A DNA stretch of 35,591 nucleotides. Origin: Bacteroidota bacterium (lineage in GTDB: Bacteria; Bacteroidota; Bacteroidia; Sphingobacteriales; Sphingobacteriaceae). The stretch is taken from positions 1 through 35,591 of the forward strand of contig JABDBM010000040.1 in NCBI GenBank assembly GCA_013288685.1, given 5' to 3'. The notes below the pieces were generated by a model. That model worked only from the letters and a program-made list of their open reading frames with translations, searched no databases and was not told where the DNA came from. Below, one piece after another: positions 26,778-35,023 of the stretch. The first letter of the stretch is position 1; each line of letters begins with the position of its first letter. The position numbers were made by a program, and so were the translations under genes.

Positions 26778-27389
26778 ATGAAAACAACAATTTTAACCAT
26801 AGCTATCCTGCTTACAGCAGTACTTGGTATAAATCAATCAACTTTTGCTGCGTCATTCAACAGCAATGAAGTAAGCACAATTTTACCGGTTACAAGCCCC
26901 ATCAGCAAAATTGAGGTACACGGCAATGTGGAACTTTATGTATCGAGCGGCAACACAAACCAAGTAAAGGTTTACAACACCTATTATGCCGAAAACGCAT
27001 TGATACAAGATGACAAGGGTCTTTTACGTATTAGCTCGTACAACGAACAAAAACTGATAGTTTGGGTTACCGTAACCGATTTGCGCAACCTGGAAGTTTA
27101 CGACACAGCATCAGTAAAATCGTTTGGCAAACTATCGGCTATCGACTTGGATGTTAAATTATATAACAACGCCTTCGCTAATTTGGATTTAGATGCCTAT
27201 CATGCCGAAATTACTTTATCGGACCACGCTAAAGCCAACGTATCGGGTGATATTCAGGAAGGTAACATGAAATATGATCTGTCAGCCTCACTCAACACCA
27301 GCGACCTGGTATCGGCACAATTGATTAAAACGTTAAATGCAAAAGGTGCCATCACTGATGGCGATTCAGCTGAATTGGTGATCCTTTAA
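26778..27389 (+). CDS. GIN-domain (DUF2807) exported protein
   Basis: Exported 203-residue protein of the DUF2807 / putative auto-transporter adhesin head GIN family. A signal peptide spans about 1-24 (ends TFAA). After it comes the beta-helix-like pattern typical of the family: ISKIEVHGNVELYVSSGNTN, LLRISSYNEQKLIVWVTVTD, LRNLEVYDTASVKSFG, then repeated short strands with aspartate/asparagine turns (LDVKLYNNAFANLDLDAYHAEI, KANVSGDIQEGN). The family has no established function; members are abundant secreted or surface proteins in Bacteroidota. It is a single gene that ends at a strong terminator palindrome. The start MKTTILTIAILL gives a normal signal peptide. Confidence 0.9.
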   Translation: MKTTILTIAILLTAVLGINQSTFAASFNSNEVSTILPVTSPISKIEVHGNVELYVSSGNTNQVKVYNTYYAENALIQDDKGLLRISSYNEQKLIVWVTVTDLRNLEVYDTASVKSFGKLSAIDLDVKLYNNAFANLDLDAYHAEITLSDHAKANVSGDIQEGNMKYDLSASLNTSDLVSAQLIKTLNAKGAITDGDSAELVIL

Positions 27390-27403
27390 AAATCCCTTTC
27401 CCC

Positions 27404-27444
27404 AAAAAAGAAGAGCCACTTGTACAAGTGGCTCTTCTTTTTTT
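27404..27444. terminator. Bidirectional terminator palindrome between GIN and C1 protease genes
   Basis: Core arms AAGAAGAGCCACTTGT / ACAAGTGGCTCTTCTT form a perfect palindrome (27408-27439), extended by A runs on the left and T runs on the right. This gives an efficient intrinsic terminator in both directions. Confidence 0.9.
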
Positions 27445-27456
27445 CAATCTGTAACG

Positions 27457-28410
27457 CTAAATAGCAGCGTAATAAACACCTCCTTGCGGCACAATTTTGG
27501 TGCTGCTGAATACTGAATAAGGCATATAATAAAATCCGTTAAGCCCCCACGATGATCCCCATGAGTTTTGAACTTTAAATGCTTTCTTATTGTCATCGTA
27601 CCCAATAATGGGTGTTGCATGGCCGCCCAGTAAAGTGACTCCTTTTGCCAATGCGCCTGCGGTGGTTAGGGGGTTGTATATGTAGCTTGTGGTGTTCAAC
27701 CCTTCAAAGTATTGATATTTGGAATTATCATAAACGTTAAGCCCCATCATAACGGGGATATTATGGCGGAGGCAGTTTTTAACTGCGGCAGTATCACCGG
27801 TATTGATCAAAACATAGCTGCTTATTTTGTAATTGAGCGCATTGGAAATAGCCGCAGTTGCAGGCGGTGTTTTATAGGCTGTTGTTTTATCGCTTGCGGG
27901 ATAGGTGTACAAAGCTTCGGTGCAAATACCATATTTTTGTAAAGCCAAATCAATATCAACCATATAAGCGCCATCATCTGCGGTTATTTTTTCGTGGAGA
28001 ATATTAACCCTTTCTTCGTAATACAAAAAGGCCGGGCTTAAAACCGGCGGAAACGCGCCATTTTTGTAATTGTACATAATTTCGTAAGCCTCGGCCCCGC
28101 AAAAAGAAGTACACGAACCCAAAGAGCCCTGGTCTCTTATAGCAGGCGTAGCAAGAGTAAGTACCGGTGGTGGTGGTGTAGTGGTCAAATCTTTAAATTT
28201 CGACCGGAATACCGCCTCAGAATATACCGGTACGTCGGCATACATATCCGGCGTCATGGTTAAAAGGCCATATACATGTTTGCCTTCTACTGTTTGGCTT
28301 ATTTCCGGCTGTTGTGATGGTACAATATCATTTGATTTTGAACAGCCATACAATATCGTCATTAAAATTACCGACGATAAAATTGATGATAGTTTTAGGT
28401 TAGGTTTCAT
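27457..28410 (-). CDS. C1-family (papain-like) cysteine protease, lipoprotein
   Basis: Membrane-anchored cysteine protease of 317 residues. The lipoprotein signal ends ILYGC (Cys23). A proline-rich linker (TTPPPPVL, about 77-84) leads into a papain-like core with the oxyanion-hole Gln94 and nucleophile Cys100 in IRDQGSLGSCTSFCG, His264 in LLGGHATPIIGYDD and Asn282 in VQNSWGSSWGLNGFYYMP. All four catalytic positions are present. There is no long propeptide of the usual inhibitory type, only about 60 residues between lipid anchor and core. Bacteroidota have many such surface cysteine proteases. It converges with the GIN gene, and a hairpin repeat (copy D) lies upstream. Substrate is unknown. 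Confidence 0.93.
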   Translation of the reverse strand: MKPNLKLSSILSSVILMTILYGCSKSNDIVPSQQPEISQTVEGKHVYGLLTMTPDMYADVPVYSEAVFRSKFKDLTTTPPPPVLTLATPAIRDQGSLGSCTSFCGAEAYEIMYNYKNGAFPPVLSPAFLYYEERVNILHEKITADDGAYMVDIDLALQKYGICTEALYTYPASDKTTAYKTPPATAAISNALNYKISSYVLINTGDTAAVKNCLRHNIPVMMGLNVYDNSKYQYFEGLNTTSYIYNPLTTAGALAKGVTLLGGHATPIIGYDDNKKAFKVQNSWGSSWGLNGFYYMPYSVFSSTKIVPQGGVYYAAI

Positions 28411-28562
28411 TTTTTAATGGTTTTATGTGATTAGCCCCTTAAATTACTGACATGCAATAATTTAATAAAGATAATTATTAAATTAATAAACCGTAAAAAA
28501 AGTGTTTTTATAACGGATTGTATGGGAATTAAACAGACAGTAATTTATAGTGGCCTTTTTTG

Positions 28563-28722
28563 TTTTACCGGAGAGATCAAGGAGAATGCACGGAGTACAC
28601 GGAGTTTTTAACGGGACTAAATACACTAATTTATCAGATGATCAACCTAATTTTTATATTCTTTGTGTGCTTTGCCCTCCTTTGTGATGTCTGTGGTTAA
28701 TTTCTCACATACAAAGCGTCAT
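28563..28722. repeat. Long imperfect hairpin repeat, copy D
   Basis: Left arm TTTTACCGGAGAGATCAAGG through CACGGAGTACACGGAG; right arm TTCTTTGTGTGCTTTGCCCT through GTCTGTGGTTAA; then a tail containing AAAGCGTCAT (28713-28722). Copy E has the same order, the same orientation, nearly the same length and the same tail. It lies upstream of the C1 protease gene and just past the stop of the secreted unknown. The rest of the 28411-28738 gap is AT-rich with no gene. Confidence 0.75.
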
Positions 28723-28738
28723 CATAGCAACCCCAAAA

Positions 28739-29251
28739 TTACTCTCCCAAAAATTCCTTCTGTTTTATTTCCACCAGGCCGCCGTAAGTTGGGTTGCGGC
28801 TCAGGTAAATACTCACATGGTAGTAATCGTTATCAAACAAATAAATATTGTTGGACTTATCGGTACCCTGAAATTTCATCAGCAGGCCATATCTTTTGGC
28901 CTGGCTAATCATATTAAGGATGTATTGTTTATTGGTTGAAGTATAATTAACGGTGCGCAATAAAGTACCGTCGTAAAGTTTAGTATAGCGGCCCACGTTT
29001 ATTTTCTCGGTGTCGGCTTTAGCATAAATGTCGCCCTTTTTAGGGGTAACGCTTTTAAAATACTCCACTTCCTGTCCGTTAACATCGGTAGTAAAGTCCT
29101 GTTTAAATTTCCGCCCATCCCGCAAGGCATTAAAAACATCGCCGTTGGCTAAATTTGAGTAGTAAACCAAATCGTTAAACTTTACGTTTTGCGCGTATAG
29201 GCTAATGCTGCATAAAAATAAAGCGGGCAAAAGGATCAGGCACTTCTTCAT
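28739..29251 (-). CDS. Secreted protein of unknown function
   Basis: Exported protein of about 170 residues that I do not recognise. A signal peptide (MKKCLILLPALFLCSISLYA, then QNVKF) is followed by a beta-rich domain with NVKFNDLVYYSNLANGDVFN, a middle stretch LRTVNYTSTNKQYILNMIS and an end LFDNDYYHVSIYLSRNPTYG. The frame opens eight codons earlier at ATG 29275 (MMLIKLSV), but an exact -7 box (29273-29280) overlaps that codon, so ATG at 29251 is preferred. The gene stands alone between two directly repeated copies of the hairpin element (D and E), a distinctive context. Confidence 0.78.
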   Translation of the reverse strand: MKKCLILLPALFLCSISLYAQNVKFNDLVYYSNLANGDVFNALRDGRKFKQDFTTDVNGQEVEYFKSVTPKKGDIYAKADTEKINVGRYTKLYDGTLLRTVNYTSTNKQYILNMISQAKRYGLLMKFQGTDKSNNIYLFDNDYYHVSIYLSRNPTYGGLVEIKQKEFLGE

Positions 29252-29272
29252 AACAGATAGTTTTATTAACAT

Positions 29273-29280
29273 CAAATATA
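29273..29280 (-). promoter_or_regulatory. Candidate -7 box for the secreted unknown gene
   Basis: TATATTTG on the minus strand, an exact TANNTTTG match about 20 bases before the preferred start codon. The -33 position has no TTTG, so it is partial. Confidence 0.35.
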
Positions 29281-29326
29281 CTTTTTTTTAGCGTTCTTTA
29301 ACAGCAATTTATACGTGTATATTTAG

Positions 29327-29482
29327 TTTTACCGCAGAGAAACAGAAAATGCACAGTACACGGAGTTTCTTAATGTAACACGCCGCTTTAGTAAATATCC
29401 ATTACTCATTTTTTCAATTCTCTGTGTGTTTTGTGCCTTCTTTGTGATATCTGCGGTTAATTCCTCCAACATAAAGCGTCAT
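29327..29482. repeat. Long imperfect hairpin repeat, copy E
   Basis: Left arm TTTTACCGCAGAGAAACAGA through CAGTACACGGAG; right arm TTCTCTGTGTGTTTTGTGCC through ATCTGCGGTTAA; tail with AAAGCGTCAT at 29473-29482. It is a direct repeat of copy D, 764 bases away. It lies just beyond the acylase stop (29504 is the end of that gene). Confidence 0.75.
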
Positions 29483-29503
29483 AAAGTCTTTTTTAAATCA
29501 AAC

Positions 29504-31678
29504 TCAAGCGCCCGGATGATAGGTTTTTTCGGCATGTTTAAGCACATCCTGCTTATAAAACAATACATCTTTAAACTTACCTTCAATATACATGCCAGCC
29601 TGGTCAGTAAAGTGTTTTGAGGCTGGGTCGAAAGATTGTCCACCGGTTATCAATGATTTAGCCTTAATACGGGGACCAAATTCCACAGCGGCAATAAAGC
29701 TGTTGCCCGAATATCCATAGCGTTTTTTTGTGTTCATGGTACGGCTCACAAACGAAGGGAGCTGCCCGAACGCTGATGAAGTTAAGCCAACCGGCAAGCT
29801 TGGCGCATCATCATTAAATTTACCCTCCACGGGACGCTGGTAGCGGTTTATGTCGCCCCAATTTGTTTTCCAACTGCCGTAGCGCTGTTGCAGGTTGTTA
29901 ATTGCCTTCGCAAACATATCCAGCAATTGTTTATCGCTGCTATTTTGCAGCATGGTATTTACCCTTTTAGTAATATAGGTGCTTTCTTCGTCTGTTTTTG
30001 GGCGGGGCATGGTGCCCATTATCAAAGTGCCCCATTCAATGGCGACAGTGCTGGCTATTGAATTAGCGGCGGTGTTGCGATCCCATTGCTGTAAAAGCTG
30101 CATCGGTTCGGCAAGTTTTTGTTTGGTAGAATCGGGCGCTTTGTTATAGGCGTTGAATAGGGGCGGCAGCAAATCGTCAAAAGCGGCCAGGTAACGGTTG
30201 TATCCTTTTTCCATTAATTGACTAAGTGTTAACTTTTTGCCATCATCCAGCAATTTCATGGCGGTAATGGCGCGATAATTTTGCCCGCCCGGCGCCATAT
30301 AAGCAGGATATTCACTTTCAACAGGACTGCTCTTGCCCGATGAAGTAAACGGGGTTGAATTGCAGTTCTGTATCCAGCCCGTAGCCGGGTTATAAACATG
30401 CACAATTTGGTCGAGCGTGTGCAGTCCCTGCCATTCCGTGGTCGAAGTACTGCCATCAACAGGCTGAGTCCAATCAAGCTTTGGGTCGCGTTTCGGCATA
30501 AAATTGCCATACCAAAAAACAATATTGCCTTTGTCATCGGCATAAACCGTGTTGTTGGTGGCGTTTGATAACAGGTTCATTGCCTTTTTATACTCGCCAA
30601 GGTTATTGGCCTTTGTTATCAGCCATGATTCGAGCAAGGCCTTGTACGAACGATTGTCGGCTTTAAGCGCCAGCCATTTTCCATCGCGGCTGCCCAATAT
30701 TGGTCCGTGGTGGGTGTAATAGCCGGTAATTATCTTTTGTTCGGTTGATGCGCCGTTTTTAACGTTCAATACCAATTTGCGGGAAATAACCGGTTTAAGC
30801 GCGCCATTGTATTCATAAAACCATTGCCCGTTTTTTTGAGTTACTTTTTCGGCATACAAATCGCCCACATCGGCATAGCTGCTGGTGTGCATCCAGCCTA
30901 AGTGCGCGTTAAACCCCTGATAAACAAAAAACTGCCCCCAGGTAACAGCGCCATAAACATTAAGGCCCTCGTCACTCACCAATTGTACTTCGCTGCGGAA
31001 ATAAAACGGCACATGCGGGTTAATATATAACATGGCATGGCCCGATGCCGAGCGCGCCGGCGCCAGGGCAAATCCATTGGAGCCAATATCCCGGTCATTT
31101 ACATCAGGCTTGTAAACAGAACCTAATTTTTGGCTGCCGCCGCCTCCATAAAACTCCTTTGTTTCGTTTAAGTTGATTCCGCCGGTAACGGTGGCTGCCA
31201 CGCTGCCATCGGTAAACATGAGTGCATACCAAGGTTCAAAGCGCTGAAAAACAGCGGGTTTTACTTGCGGATGTTTGTATAGATAATAGTTCACCCCGTC
31301 GGCAAAAGCATCCATTAATTTCCTGAACCAGGGTGCACTTGCCTTATAATCCTTAATAGCATCGGCACTGTCGGCAATTAATTGAAGCTGAACGTCGGTA
31401 TATATACTTTTTTCTCCGTCAATTTCGGTTTGCCGGCCCAACTGATATAAATAGTTGTTTTCTATCCCTTTAAAATTGTCCTCGCATTCGGTATACATCA
31501 GCCCAAAAACAACATCAGCATCGGTTTTGCCATAAATATGTGGCACCCCCCAATTATCACGGATGATGGTAACAGATTTTGCTTCCCGCTCAAATTTTTG
31601 AATTTCAGTGGTAGAATATTTTCGGGCAGAGGCAATAAATGGGAAAAGGAAAAGTATTAAGATTAGCTGTTTTGTCAT
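29504..31678 (-). CDS. Penicillin acylase family (S45) N-terminal nucleophile hydrolase
   Basis: Exported Ntn-hydrolase that cleaves amide bonds, for example in acyl-amino acids, N-acyl-homoserine lactones or beta-lactams; the substrate cannot be read from sequence. The 724-residue precursor has a signal peptide (about 1-18, ending IASA), an alpha chain beginning TIIRDNWGVPHIYGKTDADV, and a predicted self-cleavage site in DRDIG/SNGFALAP, giving Ser200 as N-terminal nucleophile of the beta chain. Further family motifs are MLYINPHVPFYFRSEVQLV, HLGWMHTSSYADVGDLYAEK, TGYYTHHGPILGS and VYADDKGNIVFWYGNFMPKR. It is full length, transcribed alone, with repeat copy E just past its 3' end. Members include quorum-quenching acylases, but that role is only a possibility here. 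Confidence 0.93.
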   Translation of the reverse strand: MTKQLILILFLFPFIASARKYSTTEIQKFEREAKSVTIIRDNWGVPHIYGKTDADVVFGLMYTECEDNFKGIENNYLYQLGRQTEIDGEKSIYTDVQLQLIADSADAIKDYKASAPWFRKLMDAFADGVNYYLYKHPQVKPAVFQRFEPWYALMFTDGSVAATVTGGINLNETKEFYGGGGSQKLGSVYKPDVNDRDIGSNGFALAPARSASGHAMLYINPHVPFYFRSEVQLVSDEGLNVYGAVTWGQFFVYQGFNAHLGWMHTSSYADVGDLYAEKVTQKNGQWFYEYNGALKPVISRKLVLNVKNGASTEQKIITGYYTHHGPILGSRDGKWLALKADNRSYKALLESWLITKANNLGEYKKAMNLLSNATNNTVYADDKGNIVFWYGNFMPKRDPKLDWTQPVDGSTSTTEWQGLHTLDQIVHVYNPATGWIQNCNSTPFTSSGKSSPVESEYPAYMAPGGQNYRAITAMKLLDDGKKLTLSQLMEKGYNRYLAAFDDLLPPLFNAYNKAPDSTKQKLAEPMQLLQQWDRNTAANSIASTVAIEWGTLIMGTMPRPKTDEESTYITKRVNTMLQNSSDKQLLDMFAKAINNLQQRYGSWKTNWGDINRYQRPVEGKFNDDAPSLPVGLTSSAFGQLPSFVSRTMNTKKRYGYSGNSFIAAVEFGPRIKAKSLITGGQSFDPASKHFTDQAGMYIEGKFKDVLFYKQDVLKHAEKTYHPGA

Positions 31679-31976
31679 AGTAACAACAGTTTTACTGGGT
31701 AATTGTGAACAAAAGGGGTGTTTTTATGCAACTTTTATAGATAAATGTTAATTTTACAGTTTATTGTAATATTAATATAACTACTTACGTTATTGTTAAC
31801 TTTAGGGCTAAGATAGCCGAAATTGAATAATTAGGTATATATTTTGTTATAGTTGCCAAATTGGGTTTTAACTTGCTGATAAACAATCGGTAATTGTAAA
31901 TAAAAGAGCTTGGATATACATTTAAATATGGGATCTGAGATTTAGTTGGTCAACATTATCTGACAATGATGTTGTG

Positions 31977-32012
31977 TGCGTTCCGGGGTGAGATACGGAA
32001 CGCATTTTTTTT
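31977..32012 (+). terminator. Intrinsic terminator without an upstream gene (possible sRNA or leader end)
   Basis: TGCGTTCCG (31977-31985) pairs with CGGAACGCA (31996-32004) around a ten-base loop, then eight T. No plus-strand gene precedes it; the nearest gene (31678) starts leftward on the minus strand. It may end a small RNA from the 31720-32012 interval or act as an attenuator for the gene at 32070. On the minus strand there is no T run, so it does not serve the acylase. Confidence 0.6.
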
Positions 32013-32069
32013 GCCATTTTTTTAAACATTTTTGGCATTTCACGTATTATACCTAAAACCTGGTTTTTT

Positions 32070-32591
32070 ATGAAATACGCATTTGTTATCGGCTCCAACG
32101 CTTTTATAGTGCCCAGCCGGGTTATCAGTTATGATAACCATGGTGAAGATACCCAATTTTTAAGAATAAATTCAATATACCGTGATTTGCCACCTACGGC
32201 CGAAAATGCACTCTTAAACATCGATCTTATTATTAAAGATACTGATGGCGCAGATGTTATCCTCGTGAGTAATAAAACGGCAACATATACCAATCACCAG
32301 GTTAATATTGAAGCTAATAGTATACAAATTTTAAGGGCCGACGGATCGATGCTGATACATGTGCATCAATTATACGATGAAGATGCGATGGCGCTGGAGC
32401 ATAATATAGTAGCCGAACTGGCTGTAAATGACCCTATTGTTGTTATCCGGATAACCGGCAACTTTATGTTGGGAGATCTGCATATCCGGGCCGAAAACGA
32501 AAAACTGTTGGTAAACGATACGGGCTATGCCACATCGGCCATGACCGGTAAAAACCAATTGAAATTTACAGCAGAAGGCGTGGCGCTGTAA
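32070..32591 (+). CDS. Hypothetical protein
   Basis: A 173-residue protein that I do not recognise. It has no signal peptide or membrane helix. The pattern is alternating beta strands with acidic loops: FLRINSIYRDLPPTAENALL, LNIDLIIKDTDGADVILVSN, VNIEANSIQILRADGSMLIH, then IVAELAVNDPIVVIRITGNF and MLGDLHIRAENEKLLVND. It looks like one compact beta-sandwich or ligand-binding domain. It is a single gene preceded by the apparently orphan terminator and flanked by minus-strand genes on both sides. Codon use matches the neighbours. Confidence 0.75.
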   Translation: MKYAFVIGSNAFIVPSRVISYDNHGEDTQFLRINSIYRDLPPTAENALLNIDLIIKDTDGADVILVSNKTATYTNHQVNIEANSIQILRADGSMLIHVHQLYDEDAMALEHNIVAELAVNDPIVVIRITGNFMLGDLHIRAENEKLLVNDTGYATSAMTGKNQLKFTAEGVAL

Positions 32592-32619
32592 CGGCTGTAT
32601 CGCTTCAGCAGATTAAACT

Positions 32620-33249
32620 TTATGGCGCTTCGGCATAGCGAATGTCGGCTTTTGGCGTAGGAAGATTGTTTTGTTTGATGTATCGTCTACGCTTTTCTAT
32701 TTCAACAAGGTCTTCATTATACCCTCTGAGTGTTGCAATGGCGTAAGCTTCGGTCAAATCCTCCTCGGCCAGTTTATAGTCGCCAATGTTGGCTTTTACT
32801 GTTGCCAGGTCAATTAAGTTGGACACCGTAAGTTTATCATCATTTTGCCTGCGCGATATATTATTGCTTTGCAGCAGGTACCACTTAGCCTCCGAAAATC
32901 GTTTTTGACGGATATACATGCGACCCAAATCCTGGAAATCGTAGCTGGCGTTGGTAAAAGACTCCAAAGCCATATTGTGTTGCGCCGATTTGATTACCGA
33001 CGATTCGACAGCCGTATAGCTGTATTTGGTGCGTTTTAAATGCCGGGCTTGTACATCGCGATTGTTATTGACAGTAAATACAGGTAATTGTACAATAGAA
33101 TGCCGGGTCTCTGACGGGGCAGATATTGCCGGATAGCGAACGTGCTTTTTTAAAAAGTTGAAATTTATTTTTTTCAGGTTAATATGATACCATTGGGCCG
33201 AAGCGGAAAAGCTTAGCGTACCCAGTAAAATAACTAAGATAAATTTCAT
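32620..33249 (-). CDS. Exported TPR-like protein
   Basis: A 209-residue protein with a signal peptide (about 1-18, MKFILVILLGTLSFSASA). The first 70 residues have no recognisable domain (basic, KKINFNFLKKHVRYP). The second part (about 95-180) has helical repeats matching tetratricopeptide motifs: MALESFTNASYDFQDLGRMY, IRQKRFSEAKWYLLQSNNIS, VSNLIDLATVKANIGDYKLA, EEDLTEAYAIATLRGYNE. TPRs mediate protein-protein contact, so a scaffold role in the periplasm is likely but the partner is unknown. It converges with the hypothetical gene at 32070. Repeat copy F lies in its upstream gap. Confidence 0.85.
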   Translation of the reverse strand: MKFILVILLGTLSFSASAQWYHINLKKINFNFLKKHVRYPAISAPSETRHSIVQLPVFTVNNNRDVQARHLKRTKYSYTAVESSVIKSAQHNMALESFTNASYDFQDLGRMYIRQKRFSEAKWYLLQSNNISRRQNDDKLTVSNLIDLATVKANIGDYKLAEEDLTEAYAIATLRGYNEDLVEIEKRRRYIKQNNLPTPKADIRYAEAP

Positions 33250-33362
33250 TTAATAATTTAGTATTGTTTATAATATAATTTATCAAAACGTAAATGTAGT
33301 AAATATATGTATAATGCAAATTGAAAAAAATAAGCCTCTGTGTCGTTTTTTTGTATGGGAGA

Positions 33363-33502
33363 GATAACCACAAAGGCCACGGCGGGGCCACAAAGTACAC
33401 AGAGAGTGGAAAAATTGAATGTTGAGCATCTGATAAAGGTGAGTATATTACTGTAAAAAACTCCATGTACGCTGCGCATTCTCTATGGTCGCTGCGGTAA
33501 AA
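33363..33502. repeat. Long imperfect hairpin repeat, copy F (diverged)
   Basis: Left arm GATAACCACAAAGGCCACGG through AAGTACACAGAG; right arm CTCCATGTACGCTGCGCATT through CTGCGGTAAAAC. It pairs less well than the other copies but has the family ends. It lies between the divergent TPR and DUF3078 genes. Confidence 0.55.
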
Positions 33503-33576
33503 CTAATCATACTATATTCGAACTGCTTTATGTTATTTTTACAATCATCCAATGCCCAAATATCGCGGGGATATAA

Positions 33577-33584
33577 TAAATTTG
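33577..33584 (+). promoter_or_regulatory. Candidate -7 box for the DUF3078 gene
   Basis: TAAATTTG, an exact TANNTTTG match, about 70 bases before the start codon. There is no clear TTTG at -33. Confidence 0.35.
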
Positions 33585-33607
33585 CGCCAAATCTGTTAAA
33601 TATGCAA

Positions 33608-33635
33608 TTTGCTTTGAGCTTTTTGCTTTGAGCCT
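33608..33635. repeat. Short direct repeat TTTGCTTTGAGC
   Basis: Two tandem 14-base units (TTTGCTTTGAGCTT and TTTGCTTTGAGCCT) about 20 bases before the DUF3078 start codon, in the probable leader. Confidence 0.6.
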
Positions 33636-33654
33636 TCAGCTTTAATCGTCTGCT

Positions 33655-34680
33655 ATGTTAAAAACCTCTTCTGGGTTGTTTTTTTTGATATTATTTGGCT
33701 TCGCTTTATCTGCCACTGCCCAAAAAACCGATACCCATGCTAAAGACAGCCTTAAAATAGATACCAACCTGCTCAATAAATACCGTATTGATCCGGGCCA
33801 TAATTCGTTACCGATCCGTTATCGGCCCATACAGATATTTAAGGAACAGCTGCCGGTTTCGATGCTCGATTATAAGATAAGCTACTGGCACAAATCGATA
33901 CTTTTTGGACTTAACTTTAGTCAGTCGGCATTTAGTAATAATTATAGTGCGGGCGGTGTAAGTGCTATTGCCCTGGGGTCGAACTTTGACTATAAGGCCG
34001 AGTACCATAAATCGCCTATTGATTTTACTACCGAACTAAACTTTATTTATGGGATATCAAAAAATAAAGACCAGGGATCGCGCAAAACTAACGACCGCCT
34101 TTTTTTTGATAATAAACTGGCGTCGCAGCTATCCAAAAAATGGTTCTTTTTCGGGTCATTAACTTTCGAATCGCAGTTTACCAAAGGGTATAACTATTCC
34201 AACCCTGATGGAAGTGTGGCGGCCAACCCTTACGAAATATCTAACCTGATGTCGCCCGGGTATTTAACTGAATCGGTGGGTTTTGAGTATAAACCAAATA
34301 AATGGTTCGATCTTCGGTTTGGTACCGGTACTGCCCGGCAAACTTTTGTGCTTGATACTACCATATATCATAACCAGGCGGGTAACTACGGCGTACCCAT
34401 TGGCCATACCATTTATAACGCCCTGGCCGTGCAGGTTGTGGCGTCCATCGACAAGGATCTGTCGAAAAGCACCCATCTTAACTTACGCTATAACCTGTTT
34501 ATTCCGTACATACAACCGCTGGCCTACACGAGTCATCGCATCGACGGCATCCTTACTACCAAGGTAAGCCGCCTGATTGCTTTTACAGTAAACGGCACTT
34601 TTCTGTACGATAAAAACACCTCCAAAAGCATCCAGGGCACCGAAGGCCTGGCACTCGGTGTAATTTATAAGTTCCCGTAG
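33655..34680 (+). CDS. DUF3078 outer membrane beta-barrel protein
   Basis: Exported 341-residue protein matching the DUF3078 family pattern, likely an outer membrane barrel. A signal peptide spans about 1-22 (ending SATA/QKT). After a short linker come about 12 predicted strands with alternating aromatic residues: ILFGLNFSQSAFSNNYSAGG (the family hallmark after WHKS), SAIALGSNFDYKAEYHKSPI, FTTELNFIYGISKNKD, LSKKWFFFGSLTFESQFTKG, VGFEYKPNKWFDLRFGTGTA, ending LALGVIYKFP. A C-terminal aromatic residue is followed by Pro rather than being terminal. Function is unknown for the family. It is a single gene; an inverted repeat at 34687-34812 follows its stop and may serve as terminator. Confidence 0.9.
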   Translation: MLKTSSGLFFLILFGFALSATAQKTDTHAKDSLKIDTNLLNKYRIDPGHNSLPIRYRPIQIFKEQLPVSMLDYKISYWHKSILFGLNFSQSAFSNNYSAGGVSAIALGSNFDYKAEYHKSPIDFTTELNFIYGISKNKDQGSRKTNDRLFFDNKLASQLSKKWFFFGSLTFESQFTKGYNYSNPDGSVAANPYEISNLMSPGYLTESVGFEYKPNKWFDLRFGTGTARQTFVLDTTIYHNQAGNYGVPIGHTIYNALAVQVVASIDKDLSKSTHLNLRYNLFIPYIQPLAYTSHRIDGILTTKVSRLIAFTVNGTFLYDKNTSKSIQGTEGLALGVIYKFP

Positions 34681-34686
34681 GGGATT

Positions 34687-34812
34687 GGTTCATGGTTGAT
34701 GGTTCATAGCCGAAAGCTTTTGGCCCATAGCTGATGGTGAACTGAGCGGTTTGTTGAAAAAGCCACGCACAGTCCTCCTTTTTTCCATGAACCATCAACC
34801 ATCAACTATGAA
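34687..34812. repeat. Inverted repeat with GGTTCATGGTTGATGGTTCATAG arms
   Basis: Left arm (34687-34709) contains TTCATGGTTGATGGTTCATA; right arm (34785-34812) contains CCATGAACCATCAACCATCA. They are inverse complements in overlapping registers because each contains tandem ATGGTT / AACCAT steps. It is distinct from the other repeat families. It follows the DUF3078 stop by seven bases. The rest of 34681-35023 is AT-rich with no gene. Confidence 0.75.
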
Positions 34813-35023
34813 TTTTTTTCGTCTCACGCAACCAGCATGATCGACTGACAATCAACGGCTTAACAGTTTGGCACGCCCTTAAAACCGACAAAAATTAGCT
34901 AAAGGTTAACATTTTGGGCAAAAAAGGGAAAAAAAATCCACAAAATGGGGAAAATATTTTAAAGGGTGTGTAACCTAACTAACTGATAATCCGTAAACAA
35001 CCGTAATTAAAACGAATAATACG

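Noticed and set aside
33179..33479. Minus-strand frames upstream of the TPR gene
   Set aside because: They cross the copy F repeat and AT-rich promoter DNA; the TPR gene's signal peptide sets the real start.
2662..33502. The repeated intergenic elements as a CRISPR array
   Set aside because: The copies are kilobases apart, palindromic over their full length and not separated by uniform spacers.
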